Origin: Verrucolacustris sp041730685
GTDB lineage: Bacteria > Verrucomicrobiota > Verrucomicrobiia > Methylacidiphilales > Verrucolacustridaceae
Assembly (NCBI GenBank): GCA_041730685.1
Contig: JBGSBI010000006.1
Span: 1 to 64,000, forward strand
Reading direction: 5' to 3'
DNA length: 64,000 nucleotides
The notes beneath the pieces are model-generated. The model was given only the letters and a program-made list of their open reading frames with translations, searched no databases and had not been told where the DNA came from. Both the position numbers and the translations under genes were made by a program. Positions 51,822 to 60,231 of the stretch are shown here, piece after piece. The stretch's first letter is position 1, and each line of letters starts with the position of its first letter.

Positions 51822-52867
51822 GAGGTGACGTCGAGGAGAGCCCCATAACTGGAGAAACCAGCGCCAAAAGAGGCGAGCCACCAAGGTCCATCGGGGGTGC
51901 CGTTGGCTAAAGCGGTCTGCAGGGCGAAGAGGCAGGATGGACTGCTCATATTCCCGTGGGTACGGAGGACTTCGGTACTGTGTCGGGTATCTTTTTCTTC
52001 CAAGGAAAACTCGGCTCGGAGAGCGGCGAGAACATCGCGACCGCCTGCGTGCCAGATCCATCCGGTGATATCTTTTCCCTGGAGCCCAGCGCGTTGAAAA
52101 ACGGTTCGGGCGTGTTGGGCGGCGAGGGTTGGAACTTCGGGGGCTAAGAGATTACGCAAGAGGCCTTGGCGGTGATCGAATCGTAGGAAATCTCGATGTT
52201 CGGGAGCGAGATGCGATGAGGTTTTGAGGAGGCGCACTTTTTTTTGGGCGGGGGGAGCGTCAGCTGAAACAAGGATAGCGGCGGCCCCGTCTCCAAAAAG
52301 GCAGGCGCTGATGAGAACGCCGGGGTCATCGTCAAGGTAGGACGCGGCGGAGGAGATTTCGACGCAAACAACGAGGGCGTGGCGAGCTTGGCCTGATGAG
52401 ACAAGGGCGGAGGCCTGCTGGATCGCAGGGAGAGCAGCCCCACATCCGAGGCCGACAAGATCGAGGAAGGTGAGGGAAGAGGAGAGACCTAGGCTTTGAG
52501 TGAGGTAGCTGGTGAGTCCTGGGCAAAGGTAACCGGTACAGGTGGCGACGAGGAGGGCGTCGATATCGGAAAATTTAAGCCCAGATTTCTGGAGAGTTTG
52601 TCGGGCGGCGGCTTCGGCGAGGGCGGGAGCGTGTTGTTGAAAGCGGGCCATCATTTTGTCGGGTTCAAAGACAAAGGCATCCTCCATCTGTTCGAGGCAA
52701 AAATGGCGGGTTTCGATGCCATTCCGATTTTGAAGAACTTTACGAAGAAGGGCGCGGGAGCGAGGGGCGAGTTGATGAAAGGTGGGATTATTTTGCAGTG
52801 CAGCGAAAACCTCGGCTTGAGTGAAAGCACGGGGGGGGAGGGCGGTTCCAATGGAGTGAAGAAACAC
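51818..52867 (-). CDS. Type III polyketide synthase
   Basis: A 349-residue chalcone/stilbene synthase-family enzyme. The catalytic triad is C142 (VGLGCGAALPA), H273 (IWHAGGRDVL) and N306 (THGNMSSPS). It extends a starter acyl-CoA with malonyl units and cyclises the chain to resorcinols, pyrones or similar. Length and the GCGA/HAGG motifs are typical of bacterial members. It leads a three-gene, tightly overlapping unit with a methyltransferase and a flavoenzyme. Confidence 0.93.
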   Translation of the reverse strand: MFLHSIGTALPPRAFTQAEVFAALQNNPTFHQLAPRSRALLRKVLQNRNGIETRHFCLEQMEDAFVFEPDKMMARFQQHAPALAEAAARQTLQKSGLKFSDIDALLVATCTGYLCPGLTSYLTQSLGLSSSLTFLDLVGLGCGAALPAIQQASALVSSGQARHALVVCVEISSAASYLDDDPGVLISACLFGDGAAAILVSADAPPAQKKVRLLKTSSHLAPEHRDFLRFDHRQGLLRNLLAPEVPTLAAQHARTVFQRAGLQGKDITGWIWHAGGRDVLAALRAEFSLEEKDTRHSTEVLRTHGNMSSPSCLFALQTALANGTPDGPWWLASFGAGFSSYGALLDVTS

Positions 52868-52911
52868 GAGGATGTAAGGGTAAGGGGAGTGGGAAAAACC
52901 GCAAATGGAGG

Positions 52912-54621
52912 TTAGAGAAGTTTGCGAAGGGCGGAAAGGGTCCGGGTATTGATGACATCTTGGGGCCGAAGCCAGCCTTTGCGGGCGAGAGTGACGCCAA
53001 GATCAAGGTAGCGAAGGTGAGAAGTTTTATGGGCGTCGGGATTGATCGAGCAGAGAACTCCGAGATCGCGGGCTTTGTGCCACCAGCGCCAATCGAGGTC
53101 GAGCCGCCATGGATTGGCGTTGAGTTCGATCCAAGTTCCTGTGGCGGCGGCGGCCTCGAGGATTTTTGGGATATTGAGGGCGTAGGGTTCCCTTTCGAGT
53201 AGGAGGCGGCCAGTAGCGTGGCCGAGGCAGGTGACGTGTTCGTTCTCCATGGCGCGAATGATGCGATCGGTCATTTCGTTTTCATCGGAAGTGAATCCTG
53301 AATGGACGGAGGCAATGACATAGTCGAGTTGAGACAAGAGATCGTCGGGAAAATCGAGTTTTCCGCCTTTGAGGATGTCGCACTCGGTGCCAGCGAGGAG
53401 GGTGCACTTGGGCTTTTTCGAATTGAGTGCGCGAATCTCTTTCACTTGGTCGAGGAGCTTTTCTTCGGTGAGACCGCGAGCTTGGAATGAGGATTTCGAG
53501 TGGTCGGCGATTCCGAGCCATTCGAGTCCAAGCGTGGCAGCAGCTTGGGCCATAGCTTCGAGAGTGTCCTGGCCATCGCTGGCGATGGTGTGATTGTGGA
53601 GGCAGCCACGAAGCTCGGCGCGGGTGAGGAGGTCGGGCAGTTGGTCTTTTTCGGCGGCGGCAACTTCTCCGCTATCTTCGCGAAGTTCCGGGGGAATAAA
53701 AGCGAGGCCGAGAGCGCGGTGGAGGTCTTTTTCATCTTTGAGTTTGAGGGGGGTTTTCGATTTCCCCTTAAAGAGGCCCCATTCGCTAAGGTGGAGCCCT
53801 TGATCGATAGCCCGTTGGCGGAGGGCAATATTGTGCTCTTTCGATCCGGTGAAGTGGGCGAGGGCGGTGGCCCATGCTTCGGGGGGAATGACGCGGAGGT
53901 CGCAGGGAATGCCGCCCGCAAGGATGACGCTAGATTTGGTTTCGCCTTGGGCGACGATCTTTTCGACGGAAGGAGCGGTGACGAAGGCGTGCATGACTTT
54001 CTTGGGTTGAGTGGAAGTGGCGATGAAATCCAGATCTTTGACAATTTCTTTGCCTCGACGAAGACTGCCGGCGATTTCCGCATTTTGGACTTCTGGGCAT
54101 TGGCGGAGGTGGGAGAGAAGAGCTTGAGCGACGGGCAGGGCATCGCCGAGGCGATGGAACTTTTGGTAGGTGGCTCGGCGTGCGATAGCTTCGAGGAGGT
54201 TGGTGGCGGTTTTTTCCCCAAGGCCTGCAATGGAAGCGAGCCGCCCATCGGAGCATGCGGCGGAGAGTGATTCGATTGATTCGATGTTGAGTTGATCGCG
54301 TAAGAGCCGAAGTTTCTTTGGGCCCAGCCCAGGGAGTTCGAGAAGGGAGAGGAGGCCTGAGGGGATAGAGGCGCGGAGTTCTTCGAGGTAGGGGAGTTTT
54401 CCTGTGGTGACGAGGGTGGTGATTTTATCGCGAAGGGCATCTCCGATTCCGGGGAGTTCGCTGAGGCGGTTGGTGCGGACGAGTTCGGCAAGATCGGTGG
54501 GGGATGTCTCGAGGGTGCGGGCCGCGTTGAGGTAAGCGCGACATTTGAAGGGATTTTCTCCTTGGAGCTCGAGAATGGTGCCAATTTCGCGGAGGGCGAT
54601 GATGACTTGATCCTTGGTCAT
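52912..54621 (-). CDS. polX: DNA polymerase X family with PHP domain (PolX)
   Basis: A 569-residue PolX-type polymerase/3'-5' exonuclease for base excision-type gap repair. Helix-hairpin-helix regions lie at 50-125. The nucleotidyltransferase site has AGSLRRGKEIVKDLDFIATS with two catalytic Asp and a third Asp in CDLRV. The C-terminal PHP domain shows LHNHTIASDG, GIADHSKS and later His/Asp ligands. It diverges from the first PilT-like gene across a 98-base gap. Confidence 0.92.
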   Translation of the reverse strand: MTKDQVIIALREIGTILELQGENPFKCRAYLNAARTLETSPTDLAELVRTNRLSELPGIGDALRDKITTLVTTGKLPYLEELRASIPSGLLSLLELPGLGPKKLRLLRDQLNIESIESLSAACSDGRLASIAGLGEKTATNLLEAIARRATYQKFHRLGDALPVAQALLSHLRQCPEVQNAEIAGSLRRGKEIVKDLDFIATSTQPKKVMHAFVTAPSVEKIVAQGETKSSVILAGGIPCDLRVIPPEAWATALAHFTGSKEHNIALRQRAIDQGLHLSEWGLFKGKSKTPLKLKDEKDLHRALGLAFIPPELREDSGEVAAAEKDQLPDLLTRAELRGCLHNHTIASDGQDTLEAMAQAAATLGLEWLGIADHSKSSFQARGLTEEKLLDQVKEIRALNSKKPKCTLLAGTECDILKGGKLDFPDDLLSQLDYVIASVHSGFTSDENEMTDRIIRAMENEHVTCLGHATGRLLLEREPYALNIPKILEAAAATGTWIELNANPWRLDLDWRWWHKARDLGVLCSINPDAHKTSHLRYLDLGVTLARKGWLRPQDVINTRTLSALRKLL

Positions 54622-54719
54622 GGGTGGAAGTTATCCACAGAATCGTGGGCGAGGCAGAGCAAAGAGTTGGTTGCGATTGATCTGCCCGACGAAGCAGGGG
54701 ATGCTTTCGGAAGTACAAA

Positions 54720-56009
54720 ATGAGCGCCTCGTACAACGATTATGTTCTGACGACAAGTCTGGAGCAGGGCTGGATGACGGCCGAGCAGGCTGAGCAGGTC
54801 CGAGTGGTAACGACGGCCAACCCAAAGGTGGCGGCTTTAGATCTGATGGAGGAGCAGCAGTTGTTGCCATCGGAGCATATCGGGATGTTACGAAGCCTGA
54901 TTGAGCAGGCGGGGGGTGGGGCGGAAGTTCAAGATAGTAGTGTGGTACGGGCTTATTTAGAGCGGGCGGTGGAGATGGGGGCGAGCGACCTCCATCTTGG
55001 GCCTGACGCACCAGCTTTGGTACGGATTCACGGTCAGCTTGCCCCGATGGAGGGAGCAGGGGCGCGGCATTTGAGTAAGGAGGAGACAGAACAGTTGGGG
55101 CGTTCCTTTTTACTACCGAAACAGACTCGAACGGTGGAGGAGCATGGGTCGTTCGATTTTTGCTATGAAGCGGAGGGGTTGGCTCGATTCCGAACGAGTG
55201 TGGTGCGGCAGAGGCGCGGGTGGGAATCGGTCTTCCGTGTAATTTCCAACAAGATTCGGACGATGGATGAGTTGGGGTTGCCGCCCGTTCTGAAGACCTT
55301 AACGCGGTATCACAATGGTCTGGTTTTGGTAACAGGAGCGGTGGGCAGCGGGAAGTCGACGACTTTGGCTTCGATGGTCGATAACATTAACCGAGAGAGA
55401 AAAGATCACATCATTACCTTGGAAGATCCGATTGAGTACGTTTTTACTCCTTCGGGTTGTCAGGTTTCCCAACGGGAAATTGGGGCCAACTCGGCCAGTT
55501 TTTCGAGCGCATTACGGGCGGCGTTGCGGGAAGATCCGGATGTGATCATGGTGGGAGAGATGCGGGATCTGGAGACGATCTCTTTGGCAATCAGTGCCTC
55601 GGAGACGGGTCACTTGGTTTTGGGGACGCTACATACGAGTACTGCGGCGCGGACTTTAGATCGGTTGCTGGATGTGTTTCCGGTGGAGCAGCAGTCCCAG
55701 ATTCGGACGATGGTCAGTGAATCGTTGCGAGGGATTGTTTGTCAGCAGTTGATCCCGCGTAAGGATGGGAAGGGGCGAGTCTTGGCTTTGGAGGTGTTGG
55801 TGAATAATCCAGCGGTGGGTAACTTGATTCGTGAAGCAAAGACTTTCATGCTGCCAGGGGTGATGCAGACGGGAAAGAAGTTGGGGATGAAGTTGATGGA
55901 CGACAGCTTGCAGGAGCTTTTGGATAAGGGGATTATTTCAGGGGAAGAGGCCTATCGCCGCGCTGAAAACAAGAAGGCCTTTGCCACAGGATTGGCAGCG
56001 GGACTCTAA
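54720..56009 (+). CDS. PilT-family twitching ATPase with extended N-terminus
   Basis: A 429-residue secretion-family ATPase. Walker A GAVGSGKST lies near 206-214, the Asp box is GEMRDLETISLA and the His box is GTLHTSTA. The first 75 residues before the PAS-like N-terminal domain are an extension. No zinc tetracysteine is seen, so it is a PilT/PilU-class retraction motor. It ends within one base of the second PilT gene (TAATG). Confidence 0.88.
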   Translation: MSASYNDYVLTTSLEQGWMTAEQAEQVRVVTTANPKVAALDLMEEQQLLPSEHIGMLRSLIEQAGGGAEVQDSSVVRAYLERAVEMGASDLHLGPDAPALVRIHGQLAPMEGAGARHLSKEETEQLGRSFLLPKQTRTVEEHGSFDFCYEAEGLARFRTSVVRQRRGWESVFRVISNKIRTMDELGLPPVLKTLTRYHNGLVLVTGAVGSGKSTTLASMVDNINRERKDHIITLEDPIEYVFTPSGCQVSQREIGANSASFSSALRAALREDPDVIMVGEMRDLETISLAISASETGHLVLGTLHTSTAARTLDRLLDVFPVEQQSQIRTMVSESLRGIVCQQLIPRKDGKGRVLALEVLVNNPAVGNLIREAKTFMLPGVMQTGKKLGMKLMDDSLQELLDKGIISGEEAYRRAENKKAFATGLAAGL

Positions 56010-57085
56010 TGAACCACCCGATCGACGAGCTCTTCTCGGTTTTAGTGGAAAAAGGGGGGAGTGATTTGCACTTACTCGAGGGTCAGGCCGCGAAAATTCG
56101 GAGGCACGGCGAGGTGACGGCGATTCAGGAGGCGCCTTTAACGCGAGAATCGATTACGCAGCTTTTACAACCGATCTGTTCGCCTCCTGCATGGCGCAAG
56201 TTTACCGAAGTGGGCGACTTGGATTTCGCCTATGAGATGGACGAGGAGAGCCGTTTTCGGTGTAACTACTATAAACAGCTGCATGGCTACGGAGCGGTTT
56301 TTCGAATTATTCCGACCAAGATTAAGACTTTGAAAGAGCTAGGGGTGCCGCCAGTGATCGAAAGTTTTGGGAACTATAAATCAGGCTTGGTTTTAGTGAC
56401 GGGTCCGACCGGTTCAGGAAAATCAACAACTTTGGCGGCGGTGGTGGATTCGATTAACACCAATTACTCGCGTCATATTGTGACGATTGAAGAACCGATT
56501 GAGTTTGTCCATCCGAACAAGAAATCGGTCATTACGCAAAGGGAGGTGCCGAACGAGACACCAAGTTTTGCGACGGGACTGAAAGCGGCGTTGCGGGAGG
56601 ATGCGGACGTGGTTTTAGTGGGGGAAATGCGGGACTTGGAGACAATTGCCTTGGCCCTGACGGCGGCGGAAACGGGATTGTTGGTTTTTGGCACATTGCA
56701 TACGAACAACGCGCGCAAGACGGTGGATCGAATTATCGATGCTTTTCCAAGTAATCAGCAGGAGCAGATTCGAACGATGTTGGCGAATTCACTCCGTGCA
56801 GTGTGCGCTCAGCTTTTATTGAAGCGTTCTGATGGGGGTGGGCGGCTGGCGGTGAACGAGATTCTCGTGGGAAACAATGCGGTGGCTTCGATTATTCGGG
56901 AAGGGGCGACGATGAAGTTGAACGATGTTTTGAAAACGGGGAAAGCTGAGGGGATGCAGTTAATGGATGATGCAATTGATGGGCATTTGAAGGCGGGGCG
57001 GGTTTCGCCGATGGAGGCGTATATGAAGTCGATTGATAAATTGAGATTTCAGGAGTTTCTGCCGAAGGAGTCAGGGATCGGATGA
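56009..57085 (+). CDS. pilT: Twitching motility ATPase PilT
   Basis: A 358-residue PilT-type retraction ATPase. Walker A is GPTGSGKST (132-140), the Asp box GEMRDLETIALA and the His box GTLHTNNA. Length is typical of PilT. With the preceding paralogue it could form a PilT/PilU pair retracting type IV pili or the pseudopilus. The stop overlaps the trpD start. Confidence 0.9.
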   Translation: MNHPIDELFSVLVEKGGSDLHLLEGQAAKIRRHGEVTAIQEAPLTRESITQLLQPICSPPAWRKFTEVGDLDFAYEMDEESRFRCNYYKQLHGYGAVFRIIPTKIKTLKELGVPPVIESFGNYKSGLVLVTGPTGSGKSTTLAAVVDSINTNYSRHIVTIEEPIEFVHPNKKSVITQREVPNETPSFATGLKAALREDADVVLVGEMRDLETIALALTAAETGLLVFGTLHTNNARKTVDRIIDAFPSNQQEQIRTMLANSLRAVCAQLLLKRSDGGGRLAVNEILVGNNAVASIIREGATMKLNDVLKTGKAEGMQLMDDAIDGHLKAGRVSPMEAYMKSIDKLRFQEFLPKESGIG

Positions 57086-58149
57086 GTTGTGAAGTGGTTG
57101 GGTCGGTCGCCTTGGCTCGGGCGACAATGCATTGTCGGGAGGGTAGGGAGTTGAGCAGTGCGGAGGCAGAGGAACTCGTGGCGAGTTTGGCGGATGAGGG
57201 GGTGGGGGATAAAGAGAAGGCGGAATTTTTGTTGGCTTGGGCGGAGAAGGGAGAGACGGGCGCGGAGCTTGCGGGAATGGCGCGGGCTTTTTTGGGGCGG
57301 GCGAAGCCGGCGGGGTTAACGGGAAGGTGGGGGGGGAAGGGGTTGGCGGACTGTTGTGGGACGGGGGGAGGGGGGAGACCGATCGTGAATATATCTACGG
57401 CGGCTGGGATGGTTGCGGCGGCGGCGGGTTTACCTGTAGCGAAACATGGGAATCGGGGGATCACTCGACCTAGCGGGAGTGCGGATGCTTTGAGTGCGCT
57501 GGGGGTGAAGAGCGCAAGGGATGCGGGAGAGTTGGCCAGCTGTTTAGGTGAGGTGGGGTGTGCTTTTCTTTATGCTCCAGATTTCCATCCAGCTTTTGCT
57601 GGGGTGGCGGGTGCGAGGAAGATTTTATCAGCGAAGGGAAAGCGAACGGCATTTCATTTTTTGGGACCGTTAGTGAATCCTGCGAAACCTGAAGTTCGGT
57701 TGGTTGGGGTTTTCCGTGAGGAGGATATGGCCATCTTGGCGGAAGCGTTGGAGAGGTTAGCGGTGGAATCGTATGCGATTGTTTATGGGGAAGATGAGAA
57801 GGGGGCTCCTTTGGGGGAGCTATCGCCTTTGGGGCGGAATCGGTTGGTGGGAAAAAAGGGTGGAAAAAAATTTGATCTGACGGAGGAGTTGGCGCCTGGG
57901 GAGTGGGGTTCTTCCTTGGATCTGGAGGCTCCTCGAGCGGAGGAGAGTGCGGCCCGCATCTCTGCGGTGCTGGCGGGGGATGGGGCGCGGGCGGTCCGGG
58001 GGTCGGTGGAGTGGAACGCGGGAGCGCTACTTTGGTTGGCGGGGATAGGAAAAGATTGGGAGGAGGGACGCAAGTTGGCAGACGAAACGATTAAGAAAGG
58101 AGCTGCGCGGGCTCTTTTAGAAAGATGGAGGACTTGGAGTCGGGGCTAG
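57082..58149 (+). CDS. trpD: Anthranilate phosphoribosyltransferase-like protein
   Basis: A 355-residue TrpD-family protein. The PRPP-binding core is DCCGTGGGGRPIVNIST (90-106), KHGNR lies at 121-125 and HFLGPLVNPA follows. The TrpD reaction joins anthranilate to PRPP in tryptophan synthesis. Deviations are GTGGGG instead of GTGGD and GITRPSG after KHGNR, so the enzyme is divergent and may be a TrpD2-like paralogue. It is unusually Gly-rich and the coding strand is extremely G-rich. No other trp gene is nearby. Confidence 0.78.
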   Translation: MSCEVVGSVALARATMHCREGRELSSAEAEELVASLADEGVGDKEKAEFLLAWAEKGETGAELAGMARAFLGRAKPAGLTGRWGGKGLADCCGTGGGGRPIVNISTAAGMVAAAAGLPVAKHGNRGITRPSGSADALSALGVKSARDAGELASCLGEVGCAFLYAPDFHPAFAGVAGARKILSAKGKRTAFHFLGPLVNPAKPEVRLVGVFREEDMAILAEALERLAVESYAIVYGEDEKGAPLGELSPLGRNRLVGKKGGKKFDLTEELAPGEWGSSLDLEAPRAEESAARISAVLAGDGARAVRGSVEWNAGALLWLAGIGKDWEEGRKLADETIKKGAARALLERWRTWSRG

Positions 58150-58787
58150 CTTTGTAAAAAGGGGTTGGAGGAGGCTTCGCGACCGACGGTGGTGGTGGGA
58201 CCGTGGCCAGGATAAACAGTAGTTTGTGGTGGGAGAGGGAGAATTTTTTTCTGAATGCCTGTAATGAGGAGGTCTCGACTTCCTCCGGGCAGGTCCCAGC
58301 GACCAACGCCATCGGCAAAGAGGACGTCTCCGCCGAAAAGCTGGTGAGTTTGTGGGAGGTAGAGGCAGAGACTACCTGGGCAGTGTCCTGGAACGTGGAA
58401 AAGTTTGGCTTGGGGCCAAGCGGACGGGGGAGGAGTTTTTTCCTCGAGGAGTTGGGTGGCGTGGACGGGTTGGATTTTTTGGGGGAGACCGAAAGCGAGC
58501 ATGGAGTCGGGTTCGAGGCAGAGAAAGGCGCTATTGGGATGATAATAGACTGGGCAAGTGGCCCAATCCGCGATGGCGGCGGCGTCCCAGATATGGTCCC
58601 AGTGGCCGTGGGTGAGGAAAAGTGAGTGAGGTTTAAGGTTTTTTGTTTTGAGGAAATTAAAAAACCCCTCGGGGGCATCGATAGCGAGAAGGTGCCCTTG
58701 GAGGTTGAGTAGGTAGGCGTTGGTCTCGGCAAGCCCGCCCGTAAAGATTAGGGGTGTAGAGGTGGGGGGAATTTCAGATGCAGACAT
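58146..58787 (-). CDS. MBL-fold hydrolase, glyoxalase II-like
   Basis: A 213-residue MBL-fold protein with THGHWDH (59-65), VPGHCPGSL, GGDVLFADGVGR and VYPGHGPTT. These are the standard metal-ligand stretches of the hydroxyacylglutathione hydrolase-like subgroup, which lacks the C-terminal domain of true glyoxalase II. Likely a thioesterase of unknown substrate. It converges on trpD with a four-base overlap. Confidence 0.87.
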   Translation of the reverse strand: MSASEIPPTSTPLIFTGGLAETNAYLLNLQGHLLAIDAPEGFFNFLKTKNLKPHSLFLTHGHWDHIWDAAAIADWATCPVYYHPNSAFLCLEPDSMLAFGLPQKIQPVHATQLLEEKTPPPSAWPQAKLFHVPGHCPGSLCLYLPQTHQLFGGDVLFADGVGRWDLPGGSRDLLITGIQKKILPLPPQTTVYPGHGPTTTVGREASSNPFLQS

Positions 58788-58913
58788 AGAGTTGAGTCTA
58801 GGGTTTTGAGGTGGAGGGGAAAGGGGTTGTTTTGTAATTTTTGATTTTTAATTTTGGATTGGCGGAGGGCGGGGAGTAGGGAGTTTAGATTGTGAAATAG
58901 GTTTGCAGTAAAC

Positions 58914-58939
58914 AGCTAGATGTGTAAGCTAGGTGTATG
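58914..58939 (+). promoter_or_regulatory. Tandem 13-bp repeats overlapping the antitoxin start
   Basis: AGCTAGATGTGTA (58914-58926) is followed directly by AGCTAGGTGTATG (58927-58939), two near-identical units, the second ending on the antitoxin ATG. This is the place expected for an autoregulatory operator of a toxin-antitoxin operon. Confidence 0.5.
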
Positions 58940-59188
58940 AAGGTTAGTTTGTCGATGGGGGCGTTTGAGGCGAAGAACAGGCTATCGGAGTTATTGAATC
59001 TGGTGGCGGGGGGGCAGGAGGTGGTGATTACGCGCAGGGGGAAGGTGGCGGCGCGATTAGTGGGGCCGAAAAACGGGGATGAAAAAGCGGGTGAAAACTG
59101 GGTGGAGCTGGCGCGAAGGGTTCGTGCGAAAACTAAGCAGGGACGGAAGGGGATTCGAGAGCTGATCGAACTAGGTCGAAGGTTTTGA
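58937..59188 (+). CDS. Phd/YefM-family antitoxin
   Basis: An 83-residue antitoxin. The N-terminal half is the Phd/YefM DNA-binding fold (MGAFEAKNRLSELLNLV, VVITRRGKVAARLV), and the charged C-terminal helix is the likely toxin-binding part. The stop overlaps the toxin's TTG start, so synthesis is coupled. It probably represses its own operon through the tandem repeats upstream. Confidence 0.88.
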   Translation: MKVSLSMGAFEAKNRLSELLNLVAGGQEVVITRRGKVAARLVGPKNGDEKAGENWVELARRVRAKTKQGRKGIRELIELGRRF

Positions 59189-59598
59189 AATCTGCGGTTC
59201 TCGATGCGTCGGTCACGGCCTGCTGGGTTTTGACGGATGAGAGCCAGTCCAAGGCCGATGATATTTTAGAGAAAGTGGGCGAAGGAAAGCTGGAGGTACG
59301 GGTTCCTGAGTTATGGGTGCATGAGATGTTGAATGTGCTTTTAAGTGGATGTCGGAGGGGTCGGATGAGCCAGGAGGTGATGAACGAGTCGTGGGCGTTG
59401 GTGCAGAGTTGGCCCGTGGTACGTTTGACGATGCCGGTAGAGAGAATGGGTCGGTGGCGGGAGTTAGCAGTTCGCTTTGGGGTGTCTTCCTATGATGCGG
59501 CTTATTTGGAGTTGGCGGAGAGATTGCGCTCTCCACTTTACACTTTCGACCAGAAACTGGGGCGAGCAGCGAAGGTGCTTGGACTCTCGCCTGATTAG
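59185..59598 (+). CDS. VapC-like PIN-domain toxin
   Basis: A 137-residue PIN-domain ribonuclease toxin. The acidic active site is visible as D7 (VLDAS), E47 (WVHEMLNVL), D104 (SSYDAAYLEL) and D122 (YTFDQKL). The TTG start at 59185 overlaps the antitoxin stop (TTGA). PIN toxins cut RNA, often tRNA. The partner is the Phd/YefM-type antitoxin directly before it. Confidence 0.9.
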   Translation: MKSAVLDASVTACWVLTDESQSKADDILEKVGEGKLEVRVPELWVHEMLNVLLSGCRRGRMSQEVMNESWALVQSWPVVRLTMPVERMGRWRELAVRFGVSSYDAAYLELAERLRSPLYTFDQKLGRAAKVLGLSPD

Positions 59599-59651
59599 GA
59601 GGTTGGACTGCTTGGGGTTGGTTCGACGACGGAAAGAGGCTGAAGGGATTT

Positions 59652-59675
59652 AGGGGTTAAGGGGTTAAGGGGTTA
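59652..59675 (+). repeat. Three tandem copies of AGGGGTTA
   Basis: Exact 8-base unit repeated three times without spacers, followed by AGA. It has the look of a slippage-prone microsatellite. No gene overlaps it. Confidence 0.8.
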
Positions 59676-59678
59676 AGA

Positions 59679-59758
59679 CCCGACAAGAGCCTCGACGAGA
59701 GTACGGGGTAGAGACGCGCTCACGCGCGAATTGCTCACGCTAAGCCCCGACGTGGGAC
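59679..59758. repeat. Palindromic repeat of CCCCGAC type, diverged copy 2
   Basis: CCGACAAGAGCCTCGACG...AGTACGGGGTAG matches the element at 49389. Downstream, GCCCCGACGTGGGACGGGGC again forms a hairpin with CCCCGnC and GnCGGGG halves. The element is less exact than the first copy. Confidence 0.45.
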
Positions 59759-59831
59759 GGGGCGCAGACGCGGGACGCAAAGGAATTCAAGATGTGTGAA
59801 TGTGAGAAAGTCGTTTTGAAATTGAAAGCTT

Positions 59832-59870
59832 AGGTAGCGGCGGCATCTCCGAGGCCGCCTAGTTGGGCGA
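59832..59870. repeat. Palindromic dispersed repeat, copy 2
   Basis: AGGTAGCGGCGG, CATCTCCGAGGCCGCC, TAGTTGGG: matches the 96-140 element with few substitutions. GGCGG and CCGCC form the core stem. Confidence 0.65.
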
Positions 59871-59899
59871 TTGGGCATACAGAATTGAGCGCAGGTGTT

Positions 59900-59920
59900 C
59901 TCGGAGAGACCGCCCTACCT
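59900..59920. repeat. Inverted half-copy of the AGGTAG element
   Basis: The complement reads AGGTAGGGCGGTCTCTCCGA, matching the first half of the elements at 96 and 59832. With copy 2 it makes an inverted pair about 90 bases long, resembling the paired REP/BIME arrangement. Confidence 0.6.
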
Positions 59921-60027
59921 GGGTTTTTGGGTGATGGGTCGTGAGGTCCGCGACCTGTTGAGCTTCGGATGGCGGATTGGAATGAAGTTTAAGTTGATGA
60001 GGCGGTTTTGGGGTTTAAAGTTGAAGC

Positions 60028-60231
60028 ATGAGCGTGGCCGAGATCAAGGAGGCGGTGCAAAAGCTGACGACCAAGGAATTGGCGGAGGTGTCAGCTTTTA
60101 TCGCCCAAAGGGAGGCGAAGGATTGGGATGAAAAGATTGATGCAGATTTTGCCCCTAAGGGTCGGTTGGCCAGTGTGTTGGAGGAGGTGCGGGCTGATTA
60201 TGATGCAGGGAAGACGCGGGATCTCCCTTGA
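60028..60231 (+). CDS. Putative antitoxin of a RelE-type module
   Basis: A 67-residue acidic, helical protein with no family I can name. Assignment as antitoxin rests on position directly before, and overlapping (TTGA), a RelE-fold toxin gene and on its size and charge. The C-terminal half (EEVRADYDAGKTRDLP) looks like a toxin-wrapping tail. Confidence 0.6.
   Translation: MSVAEIKEAVQKLTTKELAEVSAFIAQREAKDWDEKIDADFAPKGRLASVLEEVRADYDAGKTRDLP

Larger units (their letters stand above)
59599..60027. other. Repeat-rich gap between two toxin-antitoxin modules
   Basis: No gene is supported in these 429 bases. They hold three tandem 8-mers, a diverged copy of the CCCCGAC palindrome, the second copy of the AGGTAG element and an inverted half of that element. 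The text is mostly arranged in the same order as the left edge of the window. Confidence 0.7.

Noticed and set aside
59652..59675. CRISPR-like repeats
   Set aside because: The 8-base units have no spacers and no cas genes are present in the window.
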